The notes under the pieces: model-generated
Seen by the model: the letters and a program-made list of their open reading frames with translations, nothing else
What the model was told of the DNA's origin: nothing
Database searches by the model: none
Position numbers and translations under genes: made by a program
Shown here: piece after piece, positions 1 through 7,388 of the stretch
Layout: each line of letters opens with the position of its first letter
How positions within the stretch are numbered: position 1 is the stretch's first letter
Source: Sulfurospirillum arcachonense DSM 9755
Lineage (GTDB): Bacteria; Campylobacterota; Campylobacteria; Campylobacterales; Sulfurospirillaceae
NCBI RefSeq assembly: GCF_000597725.1
Contig: NZ_JFBL01000003.1
Location: 1 to 64,000, forward strand
Reading direction: 5' to 3'
Length of the DNA stretch: 64,000 nucleotides

Positions 1-2
1 TT

Positions 3-881
3 TTCTTTATTGCGACATTCATGTTGGCATCGGCTGCATATGCAGCTGATAGCCAAATATGGAGCGATATGAGAATACAAAATATCCTAGGATACGGACA
101 AGAAGAGACGTTGAAATTAGGAGAGTTGTTTACACTGTTGCAAAGCACATATTTTTACAAAATATTTTTAGCGTTATTAATAGGGGTACCAGCAGTATTC
201 TTTATACATTATCTAATAATAGGACCAAAAGTTTTTTCTCATGAAGGGAAAAAGATATTTGCATTTACTGTGTTTCAAAGAATAATACATTTGATAGCAG
301 GGATAGCATTTACAATTTTGATTCCAACAGGATTAATGATAGTGTTTGGTAACTATTTAGGTGGCGGAACACTCATAGAATACGCAAGACATCTGCATGA
401 TATAGCAACAGTATTGTTCGCAATATCATTAGTACCAATGTTCTTGTTCTGGTTCATGGATATGTTACCAACAATGGATGACGTAAAATGGATGTTTATA
501 TTAGGTGGATACCTAAGTAAAGAGATTAAAGAGATACCAGCAGGAAAGTTTAATGCAGGTCAAAAGATGTGGTTCTGGATAGCGTCAGGTGGTGGACTAA
601 TAATGATTATCACAGGAGCAGCAATGTACTTCCAAGATTTCGATTTTGGAATAGCAAAAGCACTAGGATTATCTCAAATAGATTTACTTAGAGCCTCAGC
701 AATAATACATAATGTATTTGCATTTGCAGTAATGGCACTGTTCTTTACCCATGTCTATATGGCAGCAGTTGCAATTAAAGGTGCAATCCATAGTATGATT
801 ACAGGATACAAAGAACATGATGAAGTTAAATATCTTCATAGCTCTTGGTACAAACAGTTAAAAAAAGACGGAAAGGTTTAA
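3..881 (+). CDS. Formate dehydrogenase cytochrome b subunit (gamma), 5' end outside window
   Basis: Membrane cytochrome b subunit that passes electrons from formate dehydrogenase to the quinone pool. The reading frame is open back to the window edge, and the residues before the first visible ATG at 21 belong to a signal-like hydrophobic stretch ending in ASAAYAADS, so the gene starts upstream and this entry is partial. Several long hydrophobic segments carry histidines suited to haem ligation (FQRIIHLIAG, ARHLHDIA, AIIHNVFAF, FFTHVYMA). It is followed by a terminator at 894-935 and then by fdhD, which agrees with the end of an fdh operon. Family assignment is firm; the subunit symbol (fdhC, fdoI or fdnI) is not. 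Confidence 0.88.
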   Translation, partial: FFIATFMLASAAYAADSQIWSDMRIQNILGYGQEETLKLGELFTLLQSTYFYKIFLALLIGVPAVFFIHYLIIGPKVFSHEGKKIFAFTVFQRIIHLIAGIAFTILIPTGLMIVFGNYLGGGTLIEYARHLHDIATVLFAISLVPMFLFWFMDMLPTMDDVKWMFILGGYLSKEIKEIPAGKFNAGQKMWFWIASGGGLIMIITGAAMYFQDFDFGIAKALGLSQIDLLRASAIIHNVFAFAVMALFFTHVYMAAVAIKGAIHSMITGYKEHDEVKYLHSSWYKQLKKDGKV

Positions 882-893
882 TCTACTTTCTTT

Positions 894-935
894 ACATGTA
901 AGTTGTAATTAATTTATAGCTTACATGTTTTTTTT
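894..935 (+). terminator. Rho-independent terminator of the fdh operon
   Basis: A perfect 9-bp inverted repeat (ACATGTAAG at 894-902 and CTTACATGT at 920-928) encloses a 17-nt loop and runs into eight T residues (928-935). It lies 12 bases after the stop of the cytochrome b gene. The stem contains one copy of the TACATGTA palindrome that recurs throughout the window. Confidence 0.8.
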
Positions 936-944
936 ATATATTAA

Positions 945-961
945 TATGCTAGAATAGCATA
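945..961. promoter_or_regulatory. 7-bp dyad upstream of fdhD, possible operator
   Basis: TATGCTA and TAGCATA form a perfect inverted repeat around GAA, between the fdh terminator and the fdhD ribosome binding site. The half-site TATGCTA also occurs in the candidate ModE site before wtpA (2570-2576). A regulator site is plausible but unproven. Confidence 0.3.
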
Positions 962-998
962 GTATTATATGAAATAAGTATAAATAATTGGAGACAAT

Positions 999-1793
999 GT
1001 GGAGACTATTTTTGAAATAGAAGTGACGAAAATAAAAGGCAATAAAAAGGTCACTGTACAAGATACTGTGATTCGTGAAGTAAAACTTGAAATAATCGTC
1101 AATGATAAAAATGTAGGCTCTTTAATGGCAGTTTGTGTTGATTTAAAAGAGTTAGCAGTAGGTTATCTTATGAGTGAAGCTATCATAGAAAATGTAAAAG
1201 ATATATCAAAAATAGAAATAGTAGATGTAGATACTAAAACATTTCAGGTTCGCATTGATGCTAAAGTTGTTGAAGCAAATATAGAAAGATTAGATTTAGA
1301 AGGTGTTATTGTAAGTGGCTGTGGAAGAGCTGTTAGCACGCAGATATCAAAAATTGCCATTGATGCAGCTGTCATGCAAGATGATTTTAGCATAGATACC
1401 ACTTTACTTTTTGAAGAGATGGGAAAGTTTTATACACAATGCCCATTGTATGAGCAAACAGGATGTGTACATACTGCAAAACTCTATTATGATGAAAATA
1501 CTTATTTTATAGGCGAAGATATTGCTCAACATAACACTATAGATAAAGCTGTTGGAAAAGCAAGGTTGGCTGGGGTTGATGTTACAAAGTCATTTTTGAT
1601 GGTAAGTGGTCGTCTAAGTTCAGAAATGGTTGCAAAAGCTGTTATGCATCAAATACCAATACTTGCATCACGTACAGCTTCAACATGTCGGGGAGTGAAT
1701 ATAGCCGATAAATTTGGTTTGACTCTCATAGGTTTTGTAAGAGGAGATAAGATGAATATCTACCGTAATCCACAAAGGATAAATGTAAAATGA
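999..1793 (+). CDS. fdhD: FdhD, sulfur carrier protein for formate dehydrogenase
   Basis: FdhD passes sulfur from a cysteine desulfurase to the molybdenum or tungsten cofactor of formate dehydrogenase. The 264-residue length is typical. The family loop is seen as SGCGRA, with Cys108 as the likely sulfur carrier; the second cysteine of the E. coli CxxC pair is absent (C-G-R-A), as I recall for several homologues. A second conserved block reads QTGCVHTA. The start is GTG at 999 with TTGGAGA 5 bases upstream; the ATG at 997 is in another frame and stops at once. It overlaps the next gene by 4 bases (ATGA), so fdhD and the ModE-like regulator are one operon. Confidence 0.93.
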   Translation: METIFEIEVTKIKGNKKVTVQDTVIREVKLEIIVNDKNVGSLMAVCVDLKELAVGYLMSEAIIENVKDISKIEIVDVDTKTFQVRIDAKVVEANIERLDLEGVIVSGCGRAVSTQISKIAIDAAVMQDDFSIDTTLLFEEMGKFYTQCPLYEQTGCVHTAKLYYDENTYFIGEDIAQHNTIDKAVGKARLAGVDVTKSFLMVSGRLSSEMVAKAVMHQIPILASRTASTCRGVNIADKFGLTLIGFVRGDKMNIYRNPQRINVK

Positions 1794-2527
1794 TAGATTT
1801 AAAAACGTTTATACAAGAGTATCTTAATAATGAGGGTAAGCTTGATTGTAAGGATGCTTATAAAATATCAGCAAAAACGAAAACTTCTATTGGAGAAGTG
1901 GGACAATGTGCTAAAGATCTTGACATAAGAATTTCTGGGTGTGAGCTTGGGCAGTTTGGAAAGTTACGAGGAACTGGCGAGTATAACCAAGAAGCTGATG
2001 AGAAATTAAAACCGTTTGTTAATGATGAAAATAGAATTACATGTAAAGATGCACGTGCTCAAGCTGGTGGTATAGGACTAAAAAATATCAGAGGAACTCT
2101 GAAAGAAAACAATACTGATGTTACTTTTTGTGAACTGGGTTGTTTTAAAGAGAAAAAACGTTCACGTTTATATTTAAAAACAAAAACTTGGATTGAAAAT
2201 GAAAGTGGGGAACTTTTGTTTGGAAAAGGTAAAACAGAAGTTTTAGAGCATATAGAGACTGAGGGTTCAATCGCTAAAGCGGCTGAAAAACTTGGGATGA
2301 ATTATAAAAAAGCGTGGACTCACGTAAAAATCTTGCAAAAAAATCTTGATGATGTCTTAGTAGAATCACATAAAGGAGGAGGAGAGCAAGGCGGTAGCAG
2401 ATTAACACCAAAAGCTGATGAGTTTATAAAAAATTATAAAAAATTACAGCATGAGATTGAAGAGTATGCTAATGAGCGTTTTAAAGAGTTGTTTTTAAAA
2501 CCTCGTAATAAAAAAGAGTTTAAGTAA
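1790..2527 (+). CDS. ModE-like transcription regulator with a duplicated cysteine-containing N-terminal module
   Basis: Residues about 125-215 form a ModE/LysR-type winged helix (TEGSIAKAAEKLGMNYKKAW, then GGEQGGSRLT). Before it lie two copies of a roughly 50-residue unit: CKDA at 20-23 and 85-88, and CELGxF at 51-56 and 114-119. Classical E. coli ModE instead has an N-terminal winged helix followed by molybdate-binding Mop domains; no Mop domain is seen here. Its position between fdhD and a tungstate/molybdate importer supports control of metal uptake or formate dehydrogenase. What the repeats sense is unknown; the paired cysteines could bind a metal or act as a redox sensor (inference). Confidence 0.75.
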   Translation: MIDLKTFIQEYLNNEGKLDCKDAYKISAKTKTSIGEVGQCAKDLDIRISGCELGQFGKLRGTGEYNQEADEKLKPFVNDENRITCKDARAQAGGIGLKNIRGTLKENNTDVTFCELGCFKEKKRSRLYLKTKTWIENESGELLFGKGKTEVLEHIETEGSIAKAAEKLGMNYKKAWTHVKILQKNLDDVLVESHKGGGEQGGSRLTPKADEFIKNYKKLQHEIEEYANERFKELFLKPRNKKEFK

Positions 2528-2558
2528 AACATGGTGCCTAAAGGCTAAAAAGTAAGTT

Positions 2559-2585
2559 TCGCTATATTTATGCTATATAAATATG
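2559..2585. promoter_or_regulatory. Candidate ModE operator upstream of the tungstate/molybdate transporter
   Basis: CGCTATAT (2560-2567), a 6-base spacer and TATATAA (2574-2580) resemble the E. coli ModE site pattern (CGnTATAT, spacer, TATATAACG) as I remember it. The site lies about 40 bases before the wtpA start and directly after the modE-like gene. The match is by eye only. Confidence 0.45.
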
Positions 2586-2622
2586 CAAAAATTTCATATT
2601 ATTAATTCAAAAAGGAAAGAAG

Positions 2623-3573
2623 ATGAAGAAATTAGGTTTAGGTTTAAGTTTATGTTTGGTTGCAACAATGGGTTTTGCAAAAGAAAATATTGTAATTTAC
2701 CATGCAGGTAGTTTAGCAGTTCCATTTGCTGAAGTAGAAAAAGTTTTTGAAGCAAAATATCCTCAATATGATGTTTTAAGAGAAGCAAGTGGAAGTAGAG
2801 CAGCTGCAAGAAAAATTACTGATATTGGTAAACCAGCAGACGTTATGGCAAGTGCAGATTATAAAGTTATTGACAATCTTATGATCCCAAAACATGCAAA
2901 GTTTAACGCACAATTTGCAACAAATGAAATGGCTTTAGCATATACTGCAAAATCAAAATATGCAAATGAAATCAATGCAAAAAACTGGACAGAAATCTTT
3001 TTAAGAGATGGAGTAAAAGTAGGACATTCAAATCCAAATATGGATCCATGCGGATACCGTTCAATGCTTGTAACACAACTTGCAGAAGATTATTATAAAC
3101 AACCAGATTTTTTCAAAAAACTATTTGGTTATGGTGAGAGTTATACAAATGGTGAAGAAAATACTAATAAAGTTGTAGTAAGACCAAAAGAGACAGATTT
3201 ACTTGGACTTATTGAAGCTGGTATGTATGATTATCTTTATATCTATAAATCAGTTGCAGAACAACATGGTTTAAAATATATTACTTTACCAGAAGCGGTA
3301 TCTTTAAAAAGTGCTAAATTAGCTAAAGATTATAAAAAAGCTACATTTAAAATCAATGGTAAAAAACCAGGAACTTGGATTACTAAAAAAGGCGGACCTA
3401 TGGTTTATGGTATCACTGTTGCACAAAATGCAAAATCACCAGTAAACAAAGAAGGCGCTGTTAAGTTTGTAAACTTTCTTCTTTCACCTGAAGGACAAGC
3501 TATTATGATTAAAAATGGTCAAGGCGTTATTAACCCTCCAGTAATTACAGGCGATGCAAGTATATTAAAATAA
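2623..3573 (+). CDS. wtpA: Tungstate/molybdate ABC transporter substrate-binding protein (WtpA/ModA type)
   Basis: Periplasmic oxyanion-binding protein that feeds the importer encoded downstream. Residues 1-19 form a signal peptide (cleavage after MGFA). The mature start reads NIVIYHAGSL, and PNMDPCGYR lies at 138-146; both are typical of the WtpA branch rather than E. coli-type ModA. The length of 316 residues fits. AAAGGAAAGAAG is a good ribosome site ahead of the ATG. The stop at 3573 shares its last base with the ATG of the ATPase gene. Tungstate versus molybdate preference cannot be told from the sequence. Confidence 0.88.
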   Translation: MKKLGLGLSLCLVATMGFAKENIVIYHAGSLAVPFAEVEKVFEAKYPQYDVLREASGSRAAARKITDIGKPADVMASADYKVIDNLMIPKHAKFNAQFATNEMALAYTAKSKYANEINAKNWTEIFLRDGVKVGHSNPNMDPCGYRSMLVTQLAEDYYKQPDFFKKLFGYGESYTNGEENTNKVVVRPKETDLLGLIEAGMYDYLYIYKSVAEQHGLKYITLPEAVSLKSAKLAKDYKKATFKINGKKPGTWITKKGGPMVYGITVAQNAKSPVNKEGAVKFVNFLLSPEGQAIMIKNGQGVINPPVITGDASILK

Positions 3574-4553
3574 TGGAGTTATTAGAAGTCAAAAATCTCT
3601 CTTATAAATTAGGAAACTTTAAATTAGATGATATAAACTTCAATGTAAACCAAGGGGAATATTTTGTTCTCCTTGGACAAAGTGGAAGTGGTAAAACACT
3701 TCTTCTTGAGTCTATTGCTGGGTTTAATAAGGTTGAGGGAGAGATAAATTTTAGAGGCAGTGATATATCACAGTTTACACCAGAAAACAGAGATGTGGGA
3801 TTTGTCTATCAAGATTTTGCATTGTTTCCTAATCTCAATGTTAGAGATAACATTATGTTTTCTAAAAAATATAAACAAGTAGAAAATCCAGAAGAGACAC
3901 TTTTAGATATATCTGAATTTTTGGGTTTAATGCCACTGTTAGATAGACGTATAGAAAATCTTTCAGGTGGAGAAAAACAGAGAGTTGCTATCGCACGGGC
4001 TCTTTTTTCAAAGCCAAAAATTCTTTTACTTGATGAGCCTTTAAGTGCAATTGATCCAACTTTTAGAAACTCTATTATGAAGTTTTTAAAAGATATCCAT
4101 AGACGTTATAACTTAACGACTATACATGTAACGCATAACTTTAGAGAAGCAAGTTATCTAGCAGATAGAATTGCTATTGTTATGAAGGGACAGATTAAGC
4201 AAGTAGGAACAGCAAGTGATGTTCTTAACTCTCCTTCAAGTATAGAAGTGGCAAAGTTTTTAGGATTTAAAAATATTTTACCAGTGAGTATATTAAAAGA
4301 GGATAGTGAAAATCTTTTTTCAGTCGATCCAAATACTATTCAGATTTCAAAAGAACAACTTTATTGCGATTATGTTTTTAAAGGGAAACTAGAAGAGTGC
4401 ATGGGTATAATTGACCATTATAAAATATTTATTAACGTAGAAGAAGAGCAGTTTTTTGCAAAAATTCTAAAACGTGATTATATGGGTTGTTATGCAGATC
4501 GTGGAGAGAGTATATATATAGGATTTGATAAAAAGGATATTTGTTACTTATGA
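3573..4553 (+). CDS. wtpC: Tungstate/molybdate ABC transporter ATP-binding protein
   Basis: ATPase subunit of the importer. Walker A GQSGSGKT is at 35-42, the ABC signature LSGGEKQR at 130-137, Walker B ILLLDEP at 150-156, and the switch histidine follows in IHVTHNF. The last 80 or so residues look like a TOBE/Mop-type regulatory domain, where oxyanion could bind. It overlaps both neighbours by one to four bases, so translation is probably coupled. Confidence 0.9.
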   Translation: MELLEVKNLSYKLGNFKLDDINFNVNQGEYFVLLGQSGSGKTLLLESIAGFNKVEGEINFRGSDISQFTPENRDVGFVYQDFALFPNLNVRDNIMFSKKYKQVENPEETLLDISEFLGLMPLLDRRIENLSGGEKQRVAIARALFSKPKILLLDEPLSAIDPTFRNSIMKFLKDIHRRYNLTTIHVTHNFREASYLADRIAIVMKGQIKQVGTASDVLNSPSSIEVAKFLGFKNILPVSILKEDSENLFSVDPNTIQISKEQLYCDYVFKGKLEECMGIIDHYKIFINVEEEQFFAKILKRDYMGCYADRGESIYIGFDKKDICYL

Positions 4554-5317
4554 GAAATTGGTTTGTATACTTACTTGCAAGTTTGGCATGTATAATTTTA
4601 TTGTTTTTATTGATTCCCTTAGTAAAAATGATATTTGGTGGGGATTTTTCAGTAGTATGGGAAACTTTTCAACAAAAAGATGTTTTAGATTCTATTTATT
4701 TGACTATGAGAGTCTCTTTTATGGCAATGCTTTTTGTCTTATGTACAGGATTGCCTTTAGCATATCTTATTTCAAGATATGACTTTTTTGGAAAGTCACT
4801 TGTTGAAGCGCTTATTGATATTCCTACAATGATACCTCATACCGCTGCTGGTATTGCACTTTTACTAGTTTTTGGAAGAGGACCTATCGCTGAATTTTTT
4901 GTTACTTTTGGTATAAAATTTTCTGATGCAGAACCTGGGATTATGATTGCTATGATGTTTTTATCTGCAACATATTTGATAAATGGGGCAAAAGAAGGTT
5001 TTAATAAAGTTGATATAAAATTAGAAAAAGTTGCTCGAACACTTGGAGCAAATCCTCTACAAGTTTTTTTAAAAATCTCTATTCCAAATGCAAAAAAAGA
5101 CATTATCAATGGAAGTTTGATGATGTGGGGAAGAGGATTGGGAGAGTTTGGTGCGGTGGTGATTTTAGTATATCACCCTATGGTAGCACCTGTTTTGATC
5201 TATGATAGATTTACAAGTTATGGACTTGCTCATTCTGCACCAGTAGCAGCTATTATGATTATGATATCAATTATGATATTTTTAAGTGTGAGGTTTTTGA
5301 ACAACAAATTGAAGTAG
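4550..5317 (+). CDS. wtpB: Tungstate/molybdate ABC transporter permease
   Basis: Inner-membrane channel with about six hydrophobic segments. The EAA loop that contacts the ATPase appears as EKVARTLGANPLQVFLKISIPNAKK, split here by position only: it spans roughly residues 158-182 of this 255-residue protein. The ATG at 4550 overlaps the ATPase stop (ATGA) and is preferred over an in-frame TTG at 4541. The order substrate protein, ATPase, permease completes a standard oxyanion importer. Confidence 0.88.
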   Translation: MRNWFVYLLASLACIILLFLLIPLVKMIFGGDFSVVWETFQQKDVLDSIYLTMRVSFMAMLFVLCTGLPLAYLISRYDFFGKSLVEALIDIPTMIPHTAAGIALLLVFGRGPIAEFFVTFGIKFSDAEPGIMIAMMFLSATYLINGAKEGFNKVDIKLEKVARTLGANPLQVFLKISIPNAKKDIINGSLMMWGRGLGEFGAVVILVYHPMVAPVLIYDRFTSYGLAHSAPVAAIMIMISIMIFLSVRFLNNKLK

Positions 5318-5354
5318 ATATATGCAAATATCGCATAATATCAATAAAAATTGT

Positions 5355-5373
5355 TAAGTGAAAAACTCACTTA
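5355..5373 (+). terminator. Weak terminator-like hairpin after the transporter operon
   Basis: TAAGTGA (5355-5361) and TCACTTA (5367-5373) pair perfectly around AAAAC, 38 bases after the permease stop. The following bases are T-rich but not a clean T run, so termination would be partial. Confidence 0.4.
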
Positions 5374-5409
5374 TTTATGTTAAAATAATAGAAAATAATA
5401 AAGGAGGAA

Positions 5410-5595
5410 ATGATGTTTGTAAGATTAAATGATAGAGTTTATTTAAACACGGATAGAATTACGCGCATAAAGATTGATGAAGTTCAAGATGGAATTAGAA
5501 TTCGTTTTTATGAAGGTGCATTTCAAGTAGCAAAATCTCATAAGTTTGCAACAGTTGAAGATGCTGCTAAGTGGATTAGTGATAATATGAAATAA
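5410..5595 (+). CDS. Small conserved-looking protein of unknown function
   Basis: 61 residues, soluble, mixed charge, with no signal peptide or motif I recognise. A strong ribosome site (AAGGAGG, 5401-5407) precedes two consecutive ATG codons, so translation may start at 5410 or 5413. A region resembling a -10 box (TAAAAT) lies at about 5381-5386. The gene stands alone between the metal importer and yedF, with hairpins on both sides, so it may be its own transcript. The good ribosome site and regular codon use make it a likely real gene. Confidence 0.65.
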   Translation: MMFVRLNDRVYLNTDRITRIKIDEVQDGIRIRFYEGAFQVAKSHKFATVEDAAKWISDNMK

Positions 5596-5629
5596 AAAGT
5601 AGTTACTTAACTGCTTTACATGTAAAAAG

Positions 5630-5644
5630 GCCTAAGGTTTAGGC
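5630..5644 (+). terminator. Possible weak terminator after the small protein
   Basis: GCCTAA and TTAGGC pair around GGT, just after a TACATGTA palindrome (5617-5624). There is only a short T stretch a few bases later, so this is a tentative call. Confidence 0.25.
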
Positions 5645-5759
5645 AGACATTTTCTACAAAACTAGTGATAACGGTTTTACGTTAGTAAAAAGTTTCTTTG
5701 AAAACTGATTTTCTTTTGAGAAAATTATCTGTCTAAATAAAATAATAATTGGAGATAAT

Positions 5760-6350
5760 ATGAATATAGATTGCCGTGATTTGGCATGTCCAGAGCCTGT
5801 TATAAATACTAAAAAATCACTTGAATCATTGGGTGATGAAGGTATCTTAGAAGTTTTAGTAAACTCAACTGCATCAAAAGAAAATGTAATAAGATTTGCA
5901 ACAAATGAAGGTTGTAGTGTAAGTGATGAAAGTACTGAAGATGGTTCTGTAAAAATAACTATAGTTAAAGGGTTTGCTTGTGGAATTACCACCGAAGAAG
6001 AGGGTGACAAATTTCTCAATAAAGTACTTTTTCTAAAAGATGATAAAGTAGGAGACAATGAGCTTGGAAGTATGCTTGTTGTTGGGTTCTTAAAAAGTAT
6101 CTTAGAGTTACCAAAACTTCCTAAAACAATTATTTGTGTCAATAGAGGAGTCTTTTTAACTTCGGCTGCTGCTGATTCTGATATTATTAATATTTTAAAA
6201 GTTTATGAAGAAAAAGGTGTAGAAATCTACTCTTGTGGTGTATGTTTAGACTTTTATAAACGAAGTGATGAGTTAAAAGTCGGTATGGTCGGAAATGCAT
6301 ATGGAACAGTTGATATGCTTTTAAATTCGGAGGGAACTATAACTTTATAA
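5760..6350 (+). CDS. yedF: YedF, selenium-metabolism TusA/DsrE-like protein
   Basis: Two-domain protein of 196 residues. The N-terminal TusA-like domain has the CPEP motif (Cys10) of persulfide or selenide carriers; the C-terminal half resembles DsrE with cysteines in IYSCGVCLDF. YedF proteins commonly sit beside selD and are thought to help deliver selenium, though the exact reaction is not settled. The stop overlaps the selD ATG (TAATG at 6348-6352), so the two are translated together. TTGGAGA precedes the start. Confidence 0.88.
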   Translation: MNIDCRDLACPEPVINTKKSLESLGDEGILEVLVNSTASKENVIRFATNEGCSVSDESTEDGSVKITIVKGFACGITTEEEGDKFLNKVLFLKDDKVGDNELGSMLVVGFLKSILELPKLPKTIICVNRGVFLTSAAADSDIINILKVYEEKGVEIYSCGVCLDFYKRSDELKVGMVGNAYGTVDMLLNSEGTITL

Positions 6351-7381
6351 TGAATAATAGTAGTAAATTAACCAAGTATGTCAAAGCTGCTGGTTGAGCT
6401 GCCAAACTGGCTCCGGGTGAGCTTACAAAAGTGATTGGTGCTCTTACATGTAAAGACGAAAACCTACTTGTAGGAATAGAGTCAAGCGATGACGCGAGTG
6501 TTTATAAAATAGACGATACAAAAGCTTTAGTGCAAACTGTAGACTATATTACTCCTGTTGTTGATGACCCTTACATGTATGGGCAAATTGCTGCTGCAAA
6601 TTCACTAAGTGATATATTTGCTATGGGGGCTGATGTTACAACAGCACTCAATCTTGTAGGCTTTGATGGTTGCAATCATCCTAAAGAAGTTTTAGGTGAG
6701 ATTTTACAAGGTGGTCTTAGTAAGGTCAAAGAGTGCGGTGGTCTTATTGTTGGTGGACACACTATAGAAGCTCCTGAGATGACTTATGGTCTTAGTGTAA
6801 GTGGTTTAATACATCCTGATAAGATTTATAGAAACAATACTCTGCGAGTTGGAGATGTTTTAATCCTCACAAAACCTATAGGTATGGGTGTTTTAACAAC
6901 AGGCATAAAAGCAGATATGCTTAAAGAGAGTGCAGTTGAACATACAGCTTCTATCTTATCTCAACTCAATCATAAAGCATCATTGCTTATGCGTGAGTTT
7001 GATGTGAGTGCTTGTACTGATGTTACTGGTTTTGGATTGGCTGGTCATGCCTATGAGATGAGTAGCGGGGCTTTTACTCTTGAGTTTGAATTTGAAAAAA
7101 TCAATATTTTAAAAGAAGCAATAGAACTTGCGAATATGGGAATAATCCCAGCCGGAACGTATAATAATAAAGCGTATTTAGATTTACATGTAGATGTAAA
7201 AAAAGCATACAAAGATGAGATATTTTTCTATGATGCACAGACTTCTGGTGGTCTTTTGATAGCCGTTAAAGAAGAAGATGCAACTAAGCTTTTAGTCAAA
7301 CTCAAAAATGAGGGTTATGAATATAGCTCAGTTGTAGCAACTGTGAAAGAGTTTAATGGTAAGAGTCTAGTTTTAAAGTAG
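6350..7381 (+). CDS. selD: SelD, selenide water dikinase, itself a selenoprotein (in-frame TGA = Sec16)
   Basis: SelD makes selenophosphate from selenide and ATP for Sec-tRNA synthesis. The frame beginning at ATG 6350, coupled to yedF, reads through a single TGA at 6395-6397. Around it the protein is AAG-U-AAKLAPGEL, matching the SelD active-site loop where Cys or Sec lies before the catalytic Lys (GCGCK-type in E. coli). The rest is standard SelD: DDASVY, GFDG, VGGHT, DVTGFGLAGHAYEM. Total 343 residues with Sec. An ordinary gene finder would begin after the TGA (first in-frame GTG at 6431) and lose the active site. Presence of tRNA-Sec at 12308-12406 supports real decoding. Confidence 0.94.
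6398..6425 (+). promoter_or_regulatory. Candidate bacterial SECIS hairpin of selD
   Basis: Directly after the TGA, GGCTC (6409-6413) pairs with GAGCT (6419-6423; one G-U) around the loop CGGGT. The loop lies 17-21 bases after the TGA and carries GG, as expected for a SelB-binding SECIS element. The lower stem is weak, so the fold needs calculation. Confidence 0.6.
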
Positions 7382-7388
7382 ACTCTTA
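7360..7388. terminator. Bidirectional hairpin spanning the ends of selD and the MFS gene
   Basis: TAAGAGTCTA (7360-7369) and TAGACTCTTA (7379-7388) are a perfect 10-bp inverted repeat with a 9-nt loop. It covers the selD stop codon and the stop of the convergent transporter gene, which lie only 4 bases apart. T-rich sequence follows on the plus strand. Confidence 0.65.

Noticed and set aside
4541-4552. TTG at 4541 as the permease start
   Set aside because: ATG at 4550 overlaps the upstream stop in the usual ATGA way and gives a normal first membrane helix.
6431-7381. selD starting at GTG 6431
   Set aside because: This start removes the ATP and selenium active-site loop; the frame from 6350 with Sec16 is coupled to yedF and complete.
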